A program made the translations under genes and the position numbers. Positions 51,641-60,766 of a stretch of 64,000 bases of DNA are shown piece after piece. Within the stretch, counting starts at the first letter, position 1; each line of letters starts with the position of its first letter. Below the pieces are notes generated by a model, which had not been told where the DNA came from, ran no database searches, and saw only the letters and a list, made by a program, of their open reading frames with translations. The stretch is from RGIG4608 sp051867875 (lineage in GTDB: Bacteria > Bacillota > Clostridia > Oscillospirales > CAG-272): NCBI GenBank assembly GCA_051867875.1, contig JBJDZG010000026.1, positions 1 to 64,000 on the forward strand, read 5' to 3'.

Positions 51641-52403
51641 GTCTGTAAACCTCAAACGCAAGCACAGTTGACGCGGAAGAAGCGGTAAGAGAGCCCTTGA
51701 AGGTATTACCGTACTCAATTCTGACGATAATATCGGATTTTTCAAGCACTGCGCTCGAAATACCACGTTTTTCGCCTCCGACTATCAAAAGCAGAGGCTT
51801 TTTGAGGTCGGCGTCGTAGAGAGATACCGAGTTGCAGATACCCGCAGAGGCTATCTTATATCCGCGGGCTTTGAAGATATCAACGGCGTCAGAGATATCA
51901 CATTCAAAGATATCCATAACCTCGGAAATACCTGCCGAGCCTTTGCATATAAGCCCTTGAGCGTTCTTAAATCTGTACGAGGATACAATAATTCCGTCAG
52001 CGCCCGATGCGTAAAGCGAGCGCACGGCGTAGGCGAAATTATAAGGGTCCTCGATGCCGTCAAGGAAAACGTAAAAGCCTTTATCTTTGAGTTGATTGGA
52101 ATTTGTCAGTTTAGGAATATCAACTCTTGAACATACGGCAACAATACCGCCGTGAGTTTTGCCGCTTGCGAGCTCATCAATGACGGAGTGGGAAACTCCG
52201 ATAAGCTCAAAGCCCAAATCGCGGGATTTGAACTCCAAAAATCTAAGCTCGTTATATTTGCTTTTTTTCTTGTCCTGATTGTACAATACCTTGATAATCT
52301 TTTTTTGCGAAGAATTGTTTTCGATAGCTGAGATAACAGAGCTGATACTCGTCATACCTTCGTAAATATCGAAATTTTCTTTATCATAATAAAGCTCATT
52401 CAT
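51624..52403 (-). CDS. TrmH/SpoU family RNA 2'-O-methyltransferase
   Basis: 259 aa SPOUT methyltransferase. An N-terminal substrate-binding domain (about 1-90), then the SpoU domain with the three family motifs: DGIEDPYNFAYAVR, LLIVGGEKRGIS and IEYGNTFKGSLTASSA. The second motif differs slightly from RlmB, so the exact rRNA or tRNA target is not fixed. Divergent from spoIIID. Confidence 0.9.
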   Translation of the reverse strand: MNELYYDKENFDIYEGMTSISSVISAIENNSSQKKIIKVLYNQDKKKSKYNELRFLEFKSRDLGFELIGVSHSVIDELASGKTHGGIVAVCSRVDIPKLTNSNQLKDKGFYVFLDGIEDPYNFAYAVRSLYASGADGIIVSSYRFKNAQGLICKGSAGISEVMDIFECDISDAVDIFKARGYKIASAGICNSVSLYDADLKKPLLLIVGGEKRGISSAVLEKSDIIVRIEYGNTFKGSLTASSASTVLAFEVYRQNRAE

Positions 52404-52422
52404 ATTAAAAATCCTTTACAGT

Positions 52423-52451
52423 TAATATTTTAAGAAGCGCCCGCATAAATA
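52423..52451 (+). promoter_or_regulatory. sigma-E-like promoter of spoIIID
   Basis: TAATATT (52423-52429), 14-nt spacer, CATAAATA (52444-52451), 38 nt before the ATG. This fits the ATATT-N14-CATAC type bound by sigma-E in Bacillus and Clostridium, as expected for a mother-cell gene. Inferred from pattern only. Confidence 0.55.
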
Positions 52452-52488
52452 TTTATTAGTCTATAAATCATTTTGCGAGGAAAGCTGT

Positions 52489-52755
52489 ATGTATATTTCA
52501 ACCAACAAAGAAAGATGCGTGATAATCGGAACATATCTTGTCGAAAATCAGTCAACGGTCCGTGCGGTTGCCAAAAAATTCGGAATAAGCAAAAGCACGG
52601 TACATAAAGATGTAACACAGAATCTCAAAAAGCATAATAAAGAATTGTATTTACAAGTAAAAGAAATTCTGGATAAGAATAAACAGGAAAGACATTTGCG
52701 AGGTGGTGAGGCTACAAAGCAAAAATTCCTAATGATTAAAAATTCAAACGGCTGA
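52489..52755 (+). CDS. spoIIID: sporulation transcriptional regulator SpoIIID
   Basis: 88 aa DNA-binding protein, active in the mother cell after sigma-E; activates and represses many genes and helps switch to sigma-K. The HTH region contains TVRAVAKKFGISKSTVHKDV, then a basic tail QERHLRGGEATKQK. Full family length. SD AGGAAAG. Possible sigma-E promoter upstream. Confidence 0.96.
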   Translation: MYISTNKERCVIIGTYLVENQSTVRAVAKKFGISKSTVHKDVTQNLKKHNKELYLQVKEILDKNKQERHLRGGEATKQKFLMIKNSNG

Positions 52756-52860
52756 CTTTGAACAAGCTCTTGAAATGAGTATTCAAACAGCTAATTTGAG
52801 AAAACCGTGAATGGGAGCATTAAATAACTGATTTTAACAAATACCAATTATAAAATAAGC

Positions 52861-52905
52861 GTTGAGGGGGTTATCTATGAAAAAAGCCCCCTTAACTGCC
52901 TTTTT
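52861..52905 (+). terminator. possible terminator downstream of spoIIID
   Basis: GTTGAGGGGG (52861-52870) pairs with CCCCCTTAAC (52887-52896, one G-U), then TGCCTTTTT. It lies 105 nt after the spoIIID stop. An ATG at 52877 inside the hairpin opens a 79-codon frame that overlaps ispE; it has a G-rich site before it but no recognisable protein, so no gene is called. Confidence 0.55.
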
Positions 52906-52915
52906 CGGCTCCCCG

Positions 52916-52945
52916 AATTATACAAAATTTGCATTTTGTATAATT
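52916..52945. repeat. AT-rich perfect inverted repeat
   Basis: 13-bp arms AATTATACAAAAT (52916-52928) and ATTTTGTATAATT (52933-52945), loop TTGC. No T-run follows. The remainder of the 305-bp gap between spoIIID and ispE (52756-53060) shows nothing else that I recognise. Confidence 0.65.
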
Positions 52946-53060
52946 AATTCATACATATGCCCTATACGCGCAATTATCCCACCTTCGCCGTTTTATCCTA
53001 TTCGTCTGTGTAATTACAAGTGCATTATATCGTGCTTGGTATTACTATATTACGCACATT

Positions 53061-53996
53061 TTATTTATTTTTTTGCTGTTCAAAAAACTCCATTTTTTCG
53101 AAAGTCAGATTTATAGGCAGGCAAATATAAGACTTTATATTTTCCCTTTCAAGTGCCATTTGCGCGTCTTCCGCATACAGACTGTCGGGAAAAATTCCGT
53201 ACACGGACGGACCGCTCCCCGTAAGGCTTGCAAAGCACGCTCCGTTGTCAGTCATTATCCGTTTTATTTTCTCTACTCCCGAATCTTTTCCGTAAAGTGT
53301 ACCGAAAATATTGTACATATACTTAAAAGCGTCCTTGAGCCTTCCTGCGGTCAAGGATTCCGCAAGATTCATATACGCCATTTTGTGATAATCGCGTTCA
53401 AAATTATAAAACAGTTCGTCAAGCCTTCTGTACTGCTCCTTCGTTGAGTCCTTTTTATCCCCGCAGGCTATGAGCAAATGATAATTATGTATTCCGCACA
53501 GGCTGACGCTTACCTCGCCCCTGCCTCTGCAAACCTGAACTCCTCCGACTATACAAAAAGGTACGTCCGAGCCTATTTCAAGCCCCATTTCGCAAAGCTC
53601 TTCCGTAGTAAAAGGCTTACCGTAATACTTATTGAGTCCTCTTAATACGGCAGCCGCGTCCGCACTTCCCCCGCCGAGCCCTGCCGCTACGGGAATACTC
53701 TTAATTATCTCTATTCTCGGATAATTAATAGCTCCGACATGTCTTTTTTTATAATATCCATAAAATGTTTCCGATGCAATATAGGCAAGATTGCTCTTCT
53801 CGTCTATCAGCGCTTCGGAATTTTTAACCTCTACTACCGTCCTTGCGTTTTCTGCTGAAAAATCAATAAGAACTTCATCGCATAGCGATACTAACTGCAT
53901 AATCGTTATGATATTATGATATCCGTCATCTCTTCTTGACTCAATATCAAGGTAAAGATTTATCTTAGCATAAGCCTTTTCCGAAATGAAGCCCAT
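53061..53996 (-). CDS. ispE: 4-diphosphocytidyl-2-C-methyl-D-erythritol kinase
   Basis: GHMP kinase of the MEP isoprenoid pathway, phosphorylating CDP-ME. 311 aa. N-terminal AYAKINLYL, ATP loop PVAAGLGGGSADAAAVLRGL and GSDVPFCIVGG, C-terminal LTGSGPSVYGIF. It complements ispA at 6046. SD GGAGG. Confidence 0.95.
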   Translation of the reverse strand: MGFISEKAYAKINLYLDIESRRDDGYHNIITIMQLVSLCDEVLIDFSAENARTVVEVKNSEALIDEKSNLAYIASETFYGYYKKRHVGAINYPRIEIIKSIPVAAGLGGGSADAAAVLRGLNKYYGKPFTTEELCEMGLEIGSDVPFCIVGGVQVCRGRGEVSVSLCGIHNYHLLIACGDKKDSTKEQYRRLDELFYNFERDYHKMAYMNLAESLTAGRLKDAFKYMYNIFGTLYGKDSGVEKIKRIMTDNGACFASLTGSGPSVYGIFPDSLYAEDAQMALERENIKSYICLPINLTFEKMEFFEQQKNK

Positions 53997-54028
53997 ATTA
54001 TTCCTCCATACATTTCGTCATTATATAA

Positions 54029-54057
54029 ATAATAGCATATTATTTGTAAATTTTCAA
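54029..54057 (-). promoter_or_regulatory. sigma-A promoter of ispE
   Basis: Minus strand: TTGAAA (54052-54057), 17-nt spacer, TATTAT (54029-54034). Confidence 0.7.
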
Positions 54058-54077
54058 TAGAATAATTGCAATATCTC

Positions 54078-54106
54078 TTGACTTAAAAGATATTTTTATT
54101 TATAAT
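54078..54106 (+). promoter_or_regulatory. sigma-A promoter of the AI-2E permease gene
   Basis: TTGACT (54078-54083), 17-nt spacer, TATAAT (54101-54106), 38 nt before the ATG. Confidence 0.85.
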
Positions 54107-54143
54107 ATTATAGTACAAAATATCTGAGAAAGGATTACTAAAT

Positions 54144-55559
54144 ATGAGCCAATGGTTTTCGGAAAATAAAAAAACCATTCATACTACCCTCATTATTTCG
54201 GGCATAGTCTTAATCACTCTGTGCCTGCTTTACGGTATTATCAGCGGCAGTATCGGAGGTTTTTTGAGAGATTTGCTCAACGTTGCATCGCCGATTTTTA
54301 TCGGTTTTATATTAGCGTATTTGTCAAATCCCATTGTCATGTTTTTGGAAAAACGCCTTTTTGCGTGGGTTCCGAAATTCACACTTAAAAGACTCATTTG
54401 TATTGTTCTGACATTAATTTTAATTCTCCTTTTTTTAGCCTTTATAATCACAATGCTTATTCCCAGCGTCGTCACTACATTAGCGTCGTTTTGGGAAACG
54501 TATATCGTAAATTATGAGGTATCTCTCCTGAATTTAACCGAACAGATAAATGCTATTATGGACGATATTCCCTTTTTAGATGCTACGCAACGTCTTGACG
54601 GCGATTCAGTAGTCAAATGGGTTAAAAGCACTTTTCCGTGGATAGACGACGTAGTCGCGGGAGATATCAGTGCTATATTCCCCGACAGTTCGGAAAATCC
54701 CGACGCACCCGGTTCAAGCTTTGACCTCAAAGAGTTTCTGACCTCTGACGGTTTTATGTCTGCTCTCGGTTACATTCTGTCGCTCGGCACATCTGTGTTC
54801 AACGGAATTACCGACGGAATTATCGGCATGTTTATCGCTATATATATGCTAATGTCTAAAGAAAAATGTTCCGCTTACTTTAAGCGTCTTCTTAATGCGT
54901 TGCTTCCTGCGCCGAATGTACGCTCCGTCATAAGATTTACAAAGCTTCTTGACCGCTCCTTCGGCGGATTTATCGAAGGTCAGGTTTTCGAGGCTATCAT
55001 CATCGGCATTATGTCTTATGTAACCTTCCTTATCTTCGGTATGCCGATTCCCCACCTTCTTGCCACCCTTATAGCGGTTACCAATGTAATTCCCATTTTC
55101 GGTCCGTTCATCGGCGGTATTCCCGCAGCATTTCTGGTCTTTTTGAGTGCTCCCGGAAAAACAATACTCTTTATTCTACTTATGATTATCATTCAGCAGA
55201 TTGAAGGAAACATTATCTGTCCTAAGGTTGTAGGTGACAGAATTAACATCAGCTCGCTTACGACAATGATTGCCGTCGTTACAATGGGCGGACTTTTCGG
55301 AATTTTCGGCATGCTCATAGGCGTTCCCGTATTTGCGGTATTCGTTCATCTGATTAATAATTACACAATGAATACATTGCGCCGAAAAGGTCTTGAAACC
55401 TCTCTGAAATACTATTACATCGGAAATGCGGAAAGAATTTCGGACAGCGAAAACAAAACCAAGATATACAATCCCGTTTCATTAAAGAAACTCACGGGTC
55501 AAATAAAGAAGATTTTTCAGAAGGCAAAAGACAAAGATAACAATAAAGAGGAGAAATAA
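54144..55559 (+). CDS. AI-2E family transporter
   Basis: 471 aa membrane protein with about eight hydrophobic segments. C-terminal half has GGIPAAFLVFL and IIQQIEGNIICPKVVGDRIN, the family signature. Early segments hold FIGFILAYLSNPIV. Family members export AI-2 or sodium ions or have unknown roles, so no substrate is assigned. The long loop at about 135-195 is extracytoplasmic. Forms a unit with the TSCPD gene 1 nt downstream. Confidence 0.9.
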   Translation: MSQWFSENKKTIHTTLIISGIVLITLCLLYGIISGSIGGFLRDLLNVASPIFIGFILAYLSNPIVMFLEKRLFAWVPKFTLKRLICIVLTLILILLFLAFIITMLIPSVVTTLASFWETYIVNYEVSLLNLTEQINAIMDDIPFLDATQRLDGDSVVKWVKSTFPWIDDVVAGDISAIFPDSSENPDAPGSSFDLKEFLTSDGFMSALGYILSLGTSVFNGITDGIIGMFIAIYMLMSKEKCSAYFKRLLNALLPAPNVRSVIRFTKLLDRSFGGFIEGQVFEAIIIGIMSYVTFLIFGMPIPHLLATLIAVTNVIPIFGPFIGGIPAAFLVFLSAPGKTILFILLMIIIQQIEGNIICPKVVGDRINISSLTTMIAVVTMGGLFGIFGMLIGVPVFAVFVHLINNYTMNTLRRKGLETSLKYYYIGNAERISDSENKTKIYNPVSLKKLTGQIKKIFQKAKDKDNNKEEK

Positions 55560-55560
55560 A

Positions 55561-55815
55561 ATGGCTCATATAACCTACACCACTCACGGCACCTGCTCAA
55601 GACAGATAGACATTGAAGTTAACGATAATAACGTAATCGAAAAGGTGCAGTTCACAGGAGGTTGCTCCGGCAATACTCAGGGTGTTTCCGCACTCGTTGC
55701 CGGAATGGACATCGACGAAGCAATAAGCCGTCTTGAAGGTATCAAATGCGGTCCCAGACCTACGTCCTGCCCCGACCAATTAGCACGTGCCCTTAAAGAA
55801 TTCAAAGACAAATAA
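55561..55815 (+). CDS. TSCPD domain protein (TIGR03905-like)
   Basis: 84 aa. Beta-rich start, then GGCSGNTQGVSALVAGM and the terminal TSCPDQLARAL motif that names the domain, which occurs at the C terminus of some ribonucleotide reductases. Four Cys (CS, GGC, KCG, SCP) could bind a metal. Stand-alone copies are widespread in Clostridia and have no known role. SD GAGGAG inside the AI-2E gene end. Confidence 0.88.
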   Translation: MAHITYTTHGTCSRQIDIEVNDNNVIEKVQFTGGCSGNTQGVSALVAGMDIDEAISRLEGIKCGPRPTSCPDQLARALKEFKDK

Positions 55816-55840
55816 TTCTATCGAAAGGACTGTTTTATAT

Positions 55841-57565
55841 ATGGAACTTTACAGACAGGAATACGAAAAATGGCTCGCCTCCGTTGCTCTTTCCGATAAT
55901 GAAAAGTCAGAGCTTCTCTCCATATCGGAGAATGAAAATGAAATCAAGGAGCGTTTTTACTCATCTCTTGAATTCGGCACCGCCGGCCTTCGCGGCAAGA
56001 TGCGCCTCGGCACGAATGCCATGAACAAATTTACGGTGGCACAGGCTACCCAAGGACTTGCAAACTTGATAATCAAGCAGGGCCGCGCGTCTGACGGCGT
56101 TGCCATTGCCTATGATTCGAGAAATAATTCCGAGCTCTTCGCCAAGGTGTCCGCGAGCGTTTTGGCTGCCAACGGTATTAAGGCGTATATCTTTGACGAA
56201 CTCCGCCCCACGCCCGAGCTTTCCTTTGCTTTGCGTGAGCTTCATTGTGTTGCGGGAATTAATATCACCGCTTCTCACAACCCCAAGGAATACAACGGTT
56301 ACAAGGCATACTGGGAGGACGGCGCACAGCTCCCCCCCGAGCACGCTAAAACCGTTTCTGCCGAAATTGAAAAGATAGAAATTTTTGACGGCGTAAAATG
56401 CACTGATTTCGATAAAGCGGTTGGGGACGGAAAGATAGTCATTCTTGATAACGAGATGGACGAAAAATACCTCTCTGCCGTTATGAAACAGCTCGTAAAC
56501 CCCGACGCTATCAAAAAAGTCGCTAACGATTTGAAAATAGTTTATTCGCCTCTTCACGGCACGGGATACAGACTTATTCCCGACATACTCTCCCGCTGCG
56601 GCGTTGAGCACCTTTACGTCGTTCCCGAACAGATGGAGATTAACGGCGACTTCCCCACCGTTGAAAAACCCAACCCCGAATATTCCGAAGTATTTGAACT
56701 CGGTATTGAGATAGCGAACAACGTCGGAAGCACTCTCGTAATTGCTACGGACCCCGACGCTGACCGTGTCGGCGTTGTAACAAAGAACAATGAGGGCAAA
56801 TTCGTTACCATTTCGGGAAACCAGATGGGCGCACTTCTTATCGACTATATCATCACCGCGTACGAGGAAACGGGCACTATGCCGAACAATCCTTACGCAG
56901 TAAAAACGATAGTTTCCACCGAGCTTGTAGCCAAGATATGCGAGGCACACAATGTTAAGCTTCACAATGTTTTGACGGGCTTCAAATTCATCGGCGAAGT
57001 TATTAAGAATTACGAGCAATCGGGTGCTGACGCTGCCTTTCTCTTCGGCTTTGAGGAGAGCTACGGCTATCTTAAAGGTACTTATGCAAGGGATAAGGAC
57101 GCCGTAGTTGCCACAATGCTTATCTGCGAGATGACCGCCTTCTACCATGCAAAAGGAATGACTCTTTTTGATGCTTTGAACGGTTTGTACGAAAAATACG
57201 GCTACTATCTCGAAGCAAATCAGGAGATTTATATGCAGGGCATTGACGGTAAGGAAAAAATGGCTAAGCTCATGGACACCCTCCGAAATAACGCTCCAAA
57301 ATCCATCGCAGGCAAAGATATCGTTGAAATCGGCGATTATCTTAAAGTCACTATCACAAATAAACTGACGGGTGAAGAAGCGTCAACGTGTCTTCCCTCT
57401 TCCAATGTTATCTCCTTCAAGATGGACAACGGCGATGTGGTCATCGCACGTCCCTCGGGAACTGAGCCTAAGATTAAGTTCTACTATCTTCTCAGAGGAG
57501 AAAGCAAGGCAGAGATGAACGGAAATCTTGAAGCATATAAGGAATTCATTTCTCGGTTCGTATAA
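55841..57565 (+). CDS. phospho-sugar mutase (phosphoglucomutase/phosphomannomutase)
   Basis: 574 aa alpha-D-phosphohexomutase of the PgcA-type long group. Active-site Ser in TASHNPKEYNG (S145), metal loop TDPDADRVG, sugar loop FGFEESYGYL and C-terminal phosphate loop RPSGTEPKIKFY. Probably interconverts glucose-1-P and glucose-6-P, feeding the gal/nucleotide-sugar group. Start ATG 55841: the GAAAGGA site is rather far (about 13 nt), yet the family N-terminus begins here. Confidence 0.93.
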   Translation: MELYRQEYEKWLASVALSDNEKSELLSISENENEIKERFYSSLEFGTAGLRGKMRLGTNAMNKFTVAQATQGLANLIIKQGRASDGVAIAYDSRNNSELFAKVSASVLAANGIKAYIFDELRPTPELSFALRELHCVAGINITASHNPKEYNGYKAYWEDGAQLPPEHAKTVSAEIEKIEIFDGVKCTDFDKAVGDGKIVILDNEMDEKYLSAVMKQLVNPDAIKKVANDLKIVYSPLHGTGYRLIPDILSRCGVEHLYVVPEQMEINGDFPTVEKPNPEYSEVFELGIEIANNVGSTLVIATDPDADRVGVVTKNNEGKFVTISGNQMGALLIDYIITAYEETGTMPNNPYAVKTIVSTELVAKICEAHNVKLHNVLTGFKFIGEVIKNYEQSGADAAFLFGFEESYGYLKGTYARDKDAVVATMLICEMTAFYHAKGMTLFDALNGLYEKYGYYLEANQEIYMQGIDGKEKMAKLMDTLRNNAPKSIAGKDIVEIGDYLKVTITNKLTGEEASTCLPSSNVISFKMDNGDVVIARPSGTEPKIKFYYLLRGESKAEMNGNLEAYKEFISRFV

Positions 57566-57574
57566 CAAAAAATC

Positions 57575-57606
57575 AAGCTCCGTAGGTTATTCTACGGAGC
57601 TTTTTT
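57575..57606. terminator. bidirectional terminator between the mutase and spoVFB
   Basis: 11-bp arms AAGCTCCGTAG (57575-57585) and CTACGGAGCTT (57592-57602), then TTTT. The spoVFB stop is at its edge. Confidence 0.88.
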
Positions 57607-58165
57607 ATACGAATATTTTGGGGTACTGTTTTCCGGCAAGCGCATATTCAAGCGTTATTTCAACAAGCTCAAAATCCGCAACGAGAGAATGCGGTTTTAA
57701 GATGGGTTCATCTTGCCGCATCGGAGTAAAATACACGTTTTTTCTCGACAGAAGCGTGGCTATGTTTTTAAGATTAGCCGATAATCCGTCGTTTGACGCA
57801 AGGGCGATGACAAGTGGATTGTCATTTCTTAAATGCGCCTTTGATGCCATACAAACGGGCGTATCGGTTATTCCGTTGGCTATTTTTGAAAGCGTATTTC
57901 CGGTGCACGGACAGATAATCAAAGCGTCAAGCCCTATCCCCGAGCCGAGGGGCTCTGCATCAACTACTGTGTGCACTATTTCCCTGCCCGTTATATCGTG
58001 TACCCTCTTTCTGATATCCTCGGCACGTGCAAATCTCGTGTCCGTGCTATAAGCATTATCGCTCATAATGGGAAGGAGCTCGTAACCGCTTGAAACCAAT
58101 TTTTCCATAAGTGAAAGTGCCTTGGAAAAGGTGCAGAATGAGCCCGTTAATGCAAATCCTATCAA
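57605..58165 (-). CDS. spoVFB: dipicolinate synthase subunit B
   Basis: 186 aa flavoprotein-fold subunit; with subunit A it makes dipicolinic acid for the spore core from dihydrodipicolinate in the mother cell. IGFALTGSFCTFSKAL and LIICPCTGNTLSKIANGITDTPV match the family. Start is TTG overlapping the subunit A stop (TTGA), with SD GGGGGATAGAGA. The presence of spoVFAB means this organism does not rely on the EtfA route of some clostridia. Confidence 0.94.
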   Translation of the reverse strand: MIGFALTGSFCTFSKALSLMEKLVSSGYELLPIMSDNAYSTDTRFARAEDIRKRVHDITGREIVHTVVDAEPLGSGIGLDALIICPCTGNTLSKIANGITDTPVCMASKAHLRNDNPLVIALASNDGLSANLKNIATLLSRKNVYFTPMRQDEPILKPHSLVADFELVEITLEYALAGKQYPKIFV

Positions 58166-58998
58166 ATCTCTATCCCCCTTGAAAGTAATATATTCATAAT
58201 CGTCTTTCCGATTATCTCGCCCGCGCTTTTCGGTGCGTATCTACCCGGAATCCCGAGCTCGCGTCTGTAATTCAGATTATACTTTTTCACAAGCTCTCCG
58301 TCAATTCCGAATGGAGCTGAAGCAAGGTCTATTATCACGGTATCACGCCCAACCGTTTTGGCAAATTCCTCGTCCATAATTTGACTCGGAACTGTATTGA
58401 ATATAATATCGTATTTTTTATTCATCGCTCTGATACCCGTTTTTTTGATTTTGAAGCCGTCAAAACCAATGAGCCTACTCCAGACGTAATCCGTGTCCTT
58501 TCGTGCGCAAACGGTAATTTTTGCGCCTTGAAGGTGCAAAAGATAGGAGATAATCTTCCCTATTCGTCCAAAACCGAGAATTGCTATGTTTGCTCCGTGT
58601 ATCGTGGAATCAAAGTTTTCCTTGGCGTAATATATTGCTCCCTCTGCCGAAAGCAAGGCGTTTTGGATTTGAAAGGTTTCAATATCAAGCAAATCTATAT
58701 AATCGAGATTATAAAAATCAAAAATCTCCTTTACCTTTTTTCCAACGCTGCCACAAATTATGAGCGCATCGGCCGGAATTATTTCAAGCAGTTCTTTCAG
58801 TGGAATTTGCTCTTTATATACCGTTTCTCCGTCTTTTGATACAGGCAGCGGAAGCACTATGACATTTGAGCTTTTAATACGGCTTGCTACCTCGTCCGAA
58901 AGTTCAACCCCCCGGAGTATATCTGTATCAATTCCATTAATTTTCAAATAGTCCGAGGCATATTTTTGTCTTAAATCACCGCCCAAAAACAAAATCAC
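58162..58998 (-). CDS. spoVFA: dipicolinate synthase subunit A
   Basis: 278 aa. The Rossmann motif is ILGFGRIGKIISYLL (about 146-160). N-terminal GGDLRQKYASDYL is the family start. GTG start with a very strong GGGGAGG site. The upstream region (58999-59045) has an 8-bp inverted repeat and a weak sigma-K-like AATATAATA on the minus strand; expression late in sporulation is expected. Confidence 0.94.
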   Translation of the reverse strand: MILFLGGDLRQKYASDYLKINGIDTDILRGVELSDEVASRIKSSNVIVLPLPVSKDGETVYKEQIPLKELLEIIPADALIICGSVGKKVKEIFDFYNLDYIDLLDIETFQIQNALLSAEGAIYYAKENFDSTIHGANIAILGFGRIGKIISYLLHLQGAKITVCARKDTDYVWSRLIGFDGFKIKKTGIRAMNKKYDIIFNTVPSQIMDEEFAKTVGRDTVIIDLASAPFGIDGELVKKYNLNYRRELGIPGRYAPKSAGEIIGKTIMNILLSRGIEI

Positions 58999-59012
58999 TG
59001 TCCCACCTCCCC

Positions 59013-59045
59013 CACATTGATTATTATATTAATTCTCTCAATGTG
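59013..59045 (-). repeat. inverted repeat in the spoVFAB leader
   Basis: CACATTGA (59013-59020) and TCAATGTG (59038-59045) flank the AT-rich putative promoter. Could be an operator or leader hairpin; not enough to decide. Confidence 0.5.
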
Positions 59046-59052
59046 AAGTGAC

Positions 59053-59080
59053 AAAAACACACCCCGCAGGGTGTGTTTTT
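59053..59080 (-). terminator. terminator of the pilus operon
   Basis: Perfect 12-bp arms AAAAACACACCC (59053-59064) and GGGTGTGTTTTT (59069-59080), just after the pilB stop on the minus strand. Confidence 0.9.
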
Positions 59081-59092
59081 ATCTTTATTCGG

Positions 59093-60754
59093 TTATTTAA
59101 CTATATCAACAAGTTGGTCGTATTCTTCAAGGCTCGTCTGTCCCAAAAGAACACGCTCTCTCGTGTGAGAAAGGACTGTCGTCATATCTCTTTCGACGAT
59201 TTCGCCGACCTTTTCACTCATGAAATCGGGAGACATAATAATGTTCTTAATCTCATCGGTAAGTATCATTATCTCAAATACACCGATACGTCCGAGATAT
59301 CCCGTATTGTTACAGTAAAGGCAACCCGTTGCCTCGTAAATCTCGCGGGGCTCATCAATTTTAAGAATTGCCATTTCAGCCGCATCAGTTACCTTGAGCT
59401 TTTTGCACTTCGGGCAAAGCTTACGTACAAGTCGCTGGGAAATAGCACCGAGCAAGGAGTCTGCAACGAGATATTTCGGAATACCCATATTTATAAGTCT
59501 TGTAATAACGCCTGCGGCGTCGTTGGTATGTATTGACGAAAGAACCAAGTGACCGGTAATAGCGGCTCTGGTCGCTATTTGAGCTGTTTCCTCGTCACGA
59601 ATCTCTCCTATCATTATTACGTTGGGGTCCTGACGCAAGAAGCTTCGGAGTGCGGCAGCGAAAGTCAAATTAGCCTTGGTGTTAACCTGAACCTGATTGA
59701 TACCGACTATTTCGTTCTCGACGGGGTCCTCTACCGTCATAATATTCGTATCTTCCTTCGCAAGATAACGAAGGAACGTATAAAGAGTCGTTGACTTACC
59801 GCTTCCCGTGGGTCCAGTAAGAAGAATAATTCCGTGAGGACGGGTTATCATACCCATAATCAAATCCTTCTGCTTATCGGAGAAACCAAGTGAAGAGATA
59901 TCACTTGAATTAAAGGAGCGGCTGTAAATACGAATAACTATCTTCTCTCCGTGAATCGTGGGAAGAGTAGACACACGGAAGTCATAAGTATTGCCTTCAA
60001 TGTCAAGGCTTATCTTACCGTCCTGAGGAACACGCCTTTCTGCGATATTAAGCTCGGACATAATCTTATAACGTGCGAGGATAGCGGGATATATCACGGG
60101 GGAAAGCTCATCAATTTTGTTAAGCTTACCGTCGATACGGAAACGGATAAATACCGTCTTTGCGAAAGGCTCGATATGAATATCACTCGCGCCTCTGTTG
60201 ATAGCATCTTTGAGAATTGAATCACAAAGCTTGATAACGGGCGCATCGATTGGAGCATCGGGATCTATATCCTCTTTTGCGTTGTCGCTGTTAATGTATT
60301 CACTCATTACCTCGTCCTGCTGAATTTTATTGTTAGCATAGTCGAGGATTCTCTTCATCTGCGTAGGCGGACTGATTATGAAATTCAGCTTTTTACCGCC
60401 CTGAAGCAAGAGCTCGCGGAACTCTTCAATGCGGAAGGGATTTGAGCAAAGGACTGTGAGAACGTCGCCTCTGAGCTCGAACGGAACACCTTGATATTCA
60501 AGCAAGAGGTCTCTTGGGTACTGCTTTACAAATTCAAGGTCAATCTCCGCCAACTGACAGAAGCGGTATTCATAACCGAGGTAGTCGGCAAGTGCCTGAT
60601 ATATCTTCTCTTCCTCAATCATCTTACTCTCAACGAGTTTTATATAGATGGGAGTATCTACCGCGTCGGCTTTATCACAATACTCCAACGCAACACTTTT
60701 TTCTACAACTCCTTCGTCAATAAGAAACTGTGTAAAAAGTTTATTAAAAATCAT
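59093..60754 (-). CDS. pilB: GspE/PilB-type assembly ATPase
   Basis: 553 aa hexameric ATPase that drives pilin polymerisation. An N-terminal GspE_N/MshEN-like domain (about 1-145), then Walker A GPTGSGKS (314-321), Asp-box TVEDPVE, Walker B MIGEIRDEETA and a His-box HTNDAAG. A four-Cys zinc motif (CPKCKK and CLYCNN) is present. Last gene of the operon, 13 nt after pilC. Confidence 0.95.
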   Translation of the reverse strand: MIFNKLFTQFLIDEGVVEKSVALEYCDKADAVDTPIYIKLVESKMIEEEKIYQALADYLGYEYRFCQLAEIDLEFVKQYPRDLLLEYQGVPFELRGDVLTVLCSNPFRIEEFRELLLQGGKKLNFIISPPTQMKRILDYANNKIQQDEVMSEYINSDNAKEDIDPDAPIDAPVIKLCDSILKDAINRGASDIHIEPFAKTVFIRFRIDGKLNKIDELSPVIYPAILARYKIMSELNIAERRVPQDGKISLDIEGNTYDFRVSTLPTIHGEKIVIRIYSRSFNSSDISSLGFSDKQKDLIMGMITRPHGIILLTGPTGSGKSTTLYTFLRYLAKEDTNIMTVEDPVENEIVGINQVQVNTKANLTFAAALRSFLRQDPNVIMIGEIRDEETAQIATRAAITGHLVLSSIHTNDAAGVITRLINMGIPKYLVADSLLGAISQRLVRKLCPKCKKLKVTDAAEMAILKIDEPREIYEATGCLYCNNTGYLGRIGVFEIMILTDEIKNIIMSPDFMSEKVGEIVERDMTTVLSHTRERVLLGQTSLEEYDQLVDIVK

Positions 60755-60766
60755 AGCATTTTCTCC

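Noticed and set aside
52877..53116. A possible 79-codon gene starting in the hairpin after spoIIID
   Set aside because: It has a G-rich site upstream but overlaps ispE on the other strand and reads through a palindrome; no family is recognised.
55961..57148. A long minus-strand open frame opposite the phospho-sugar mutase
   Set aside because: Shadow of a conserved gene; no start site and no recognisable domain.
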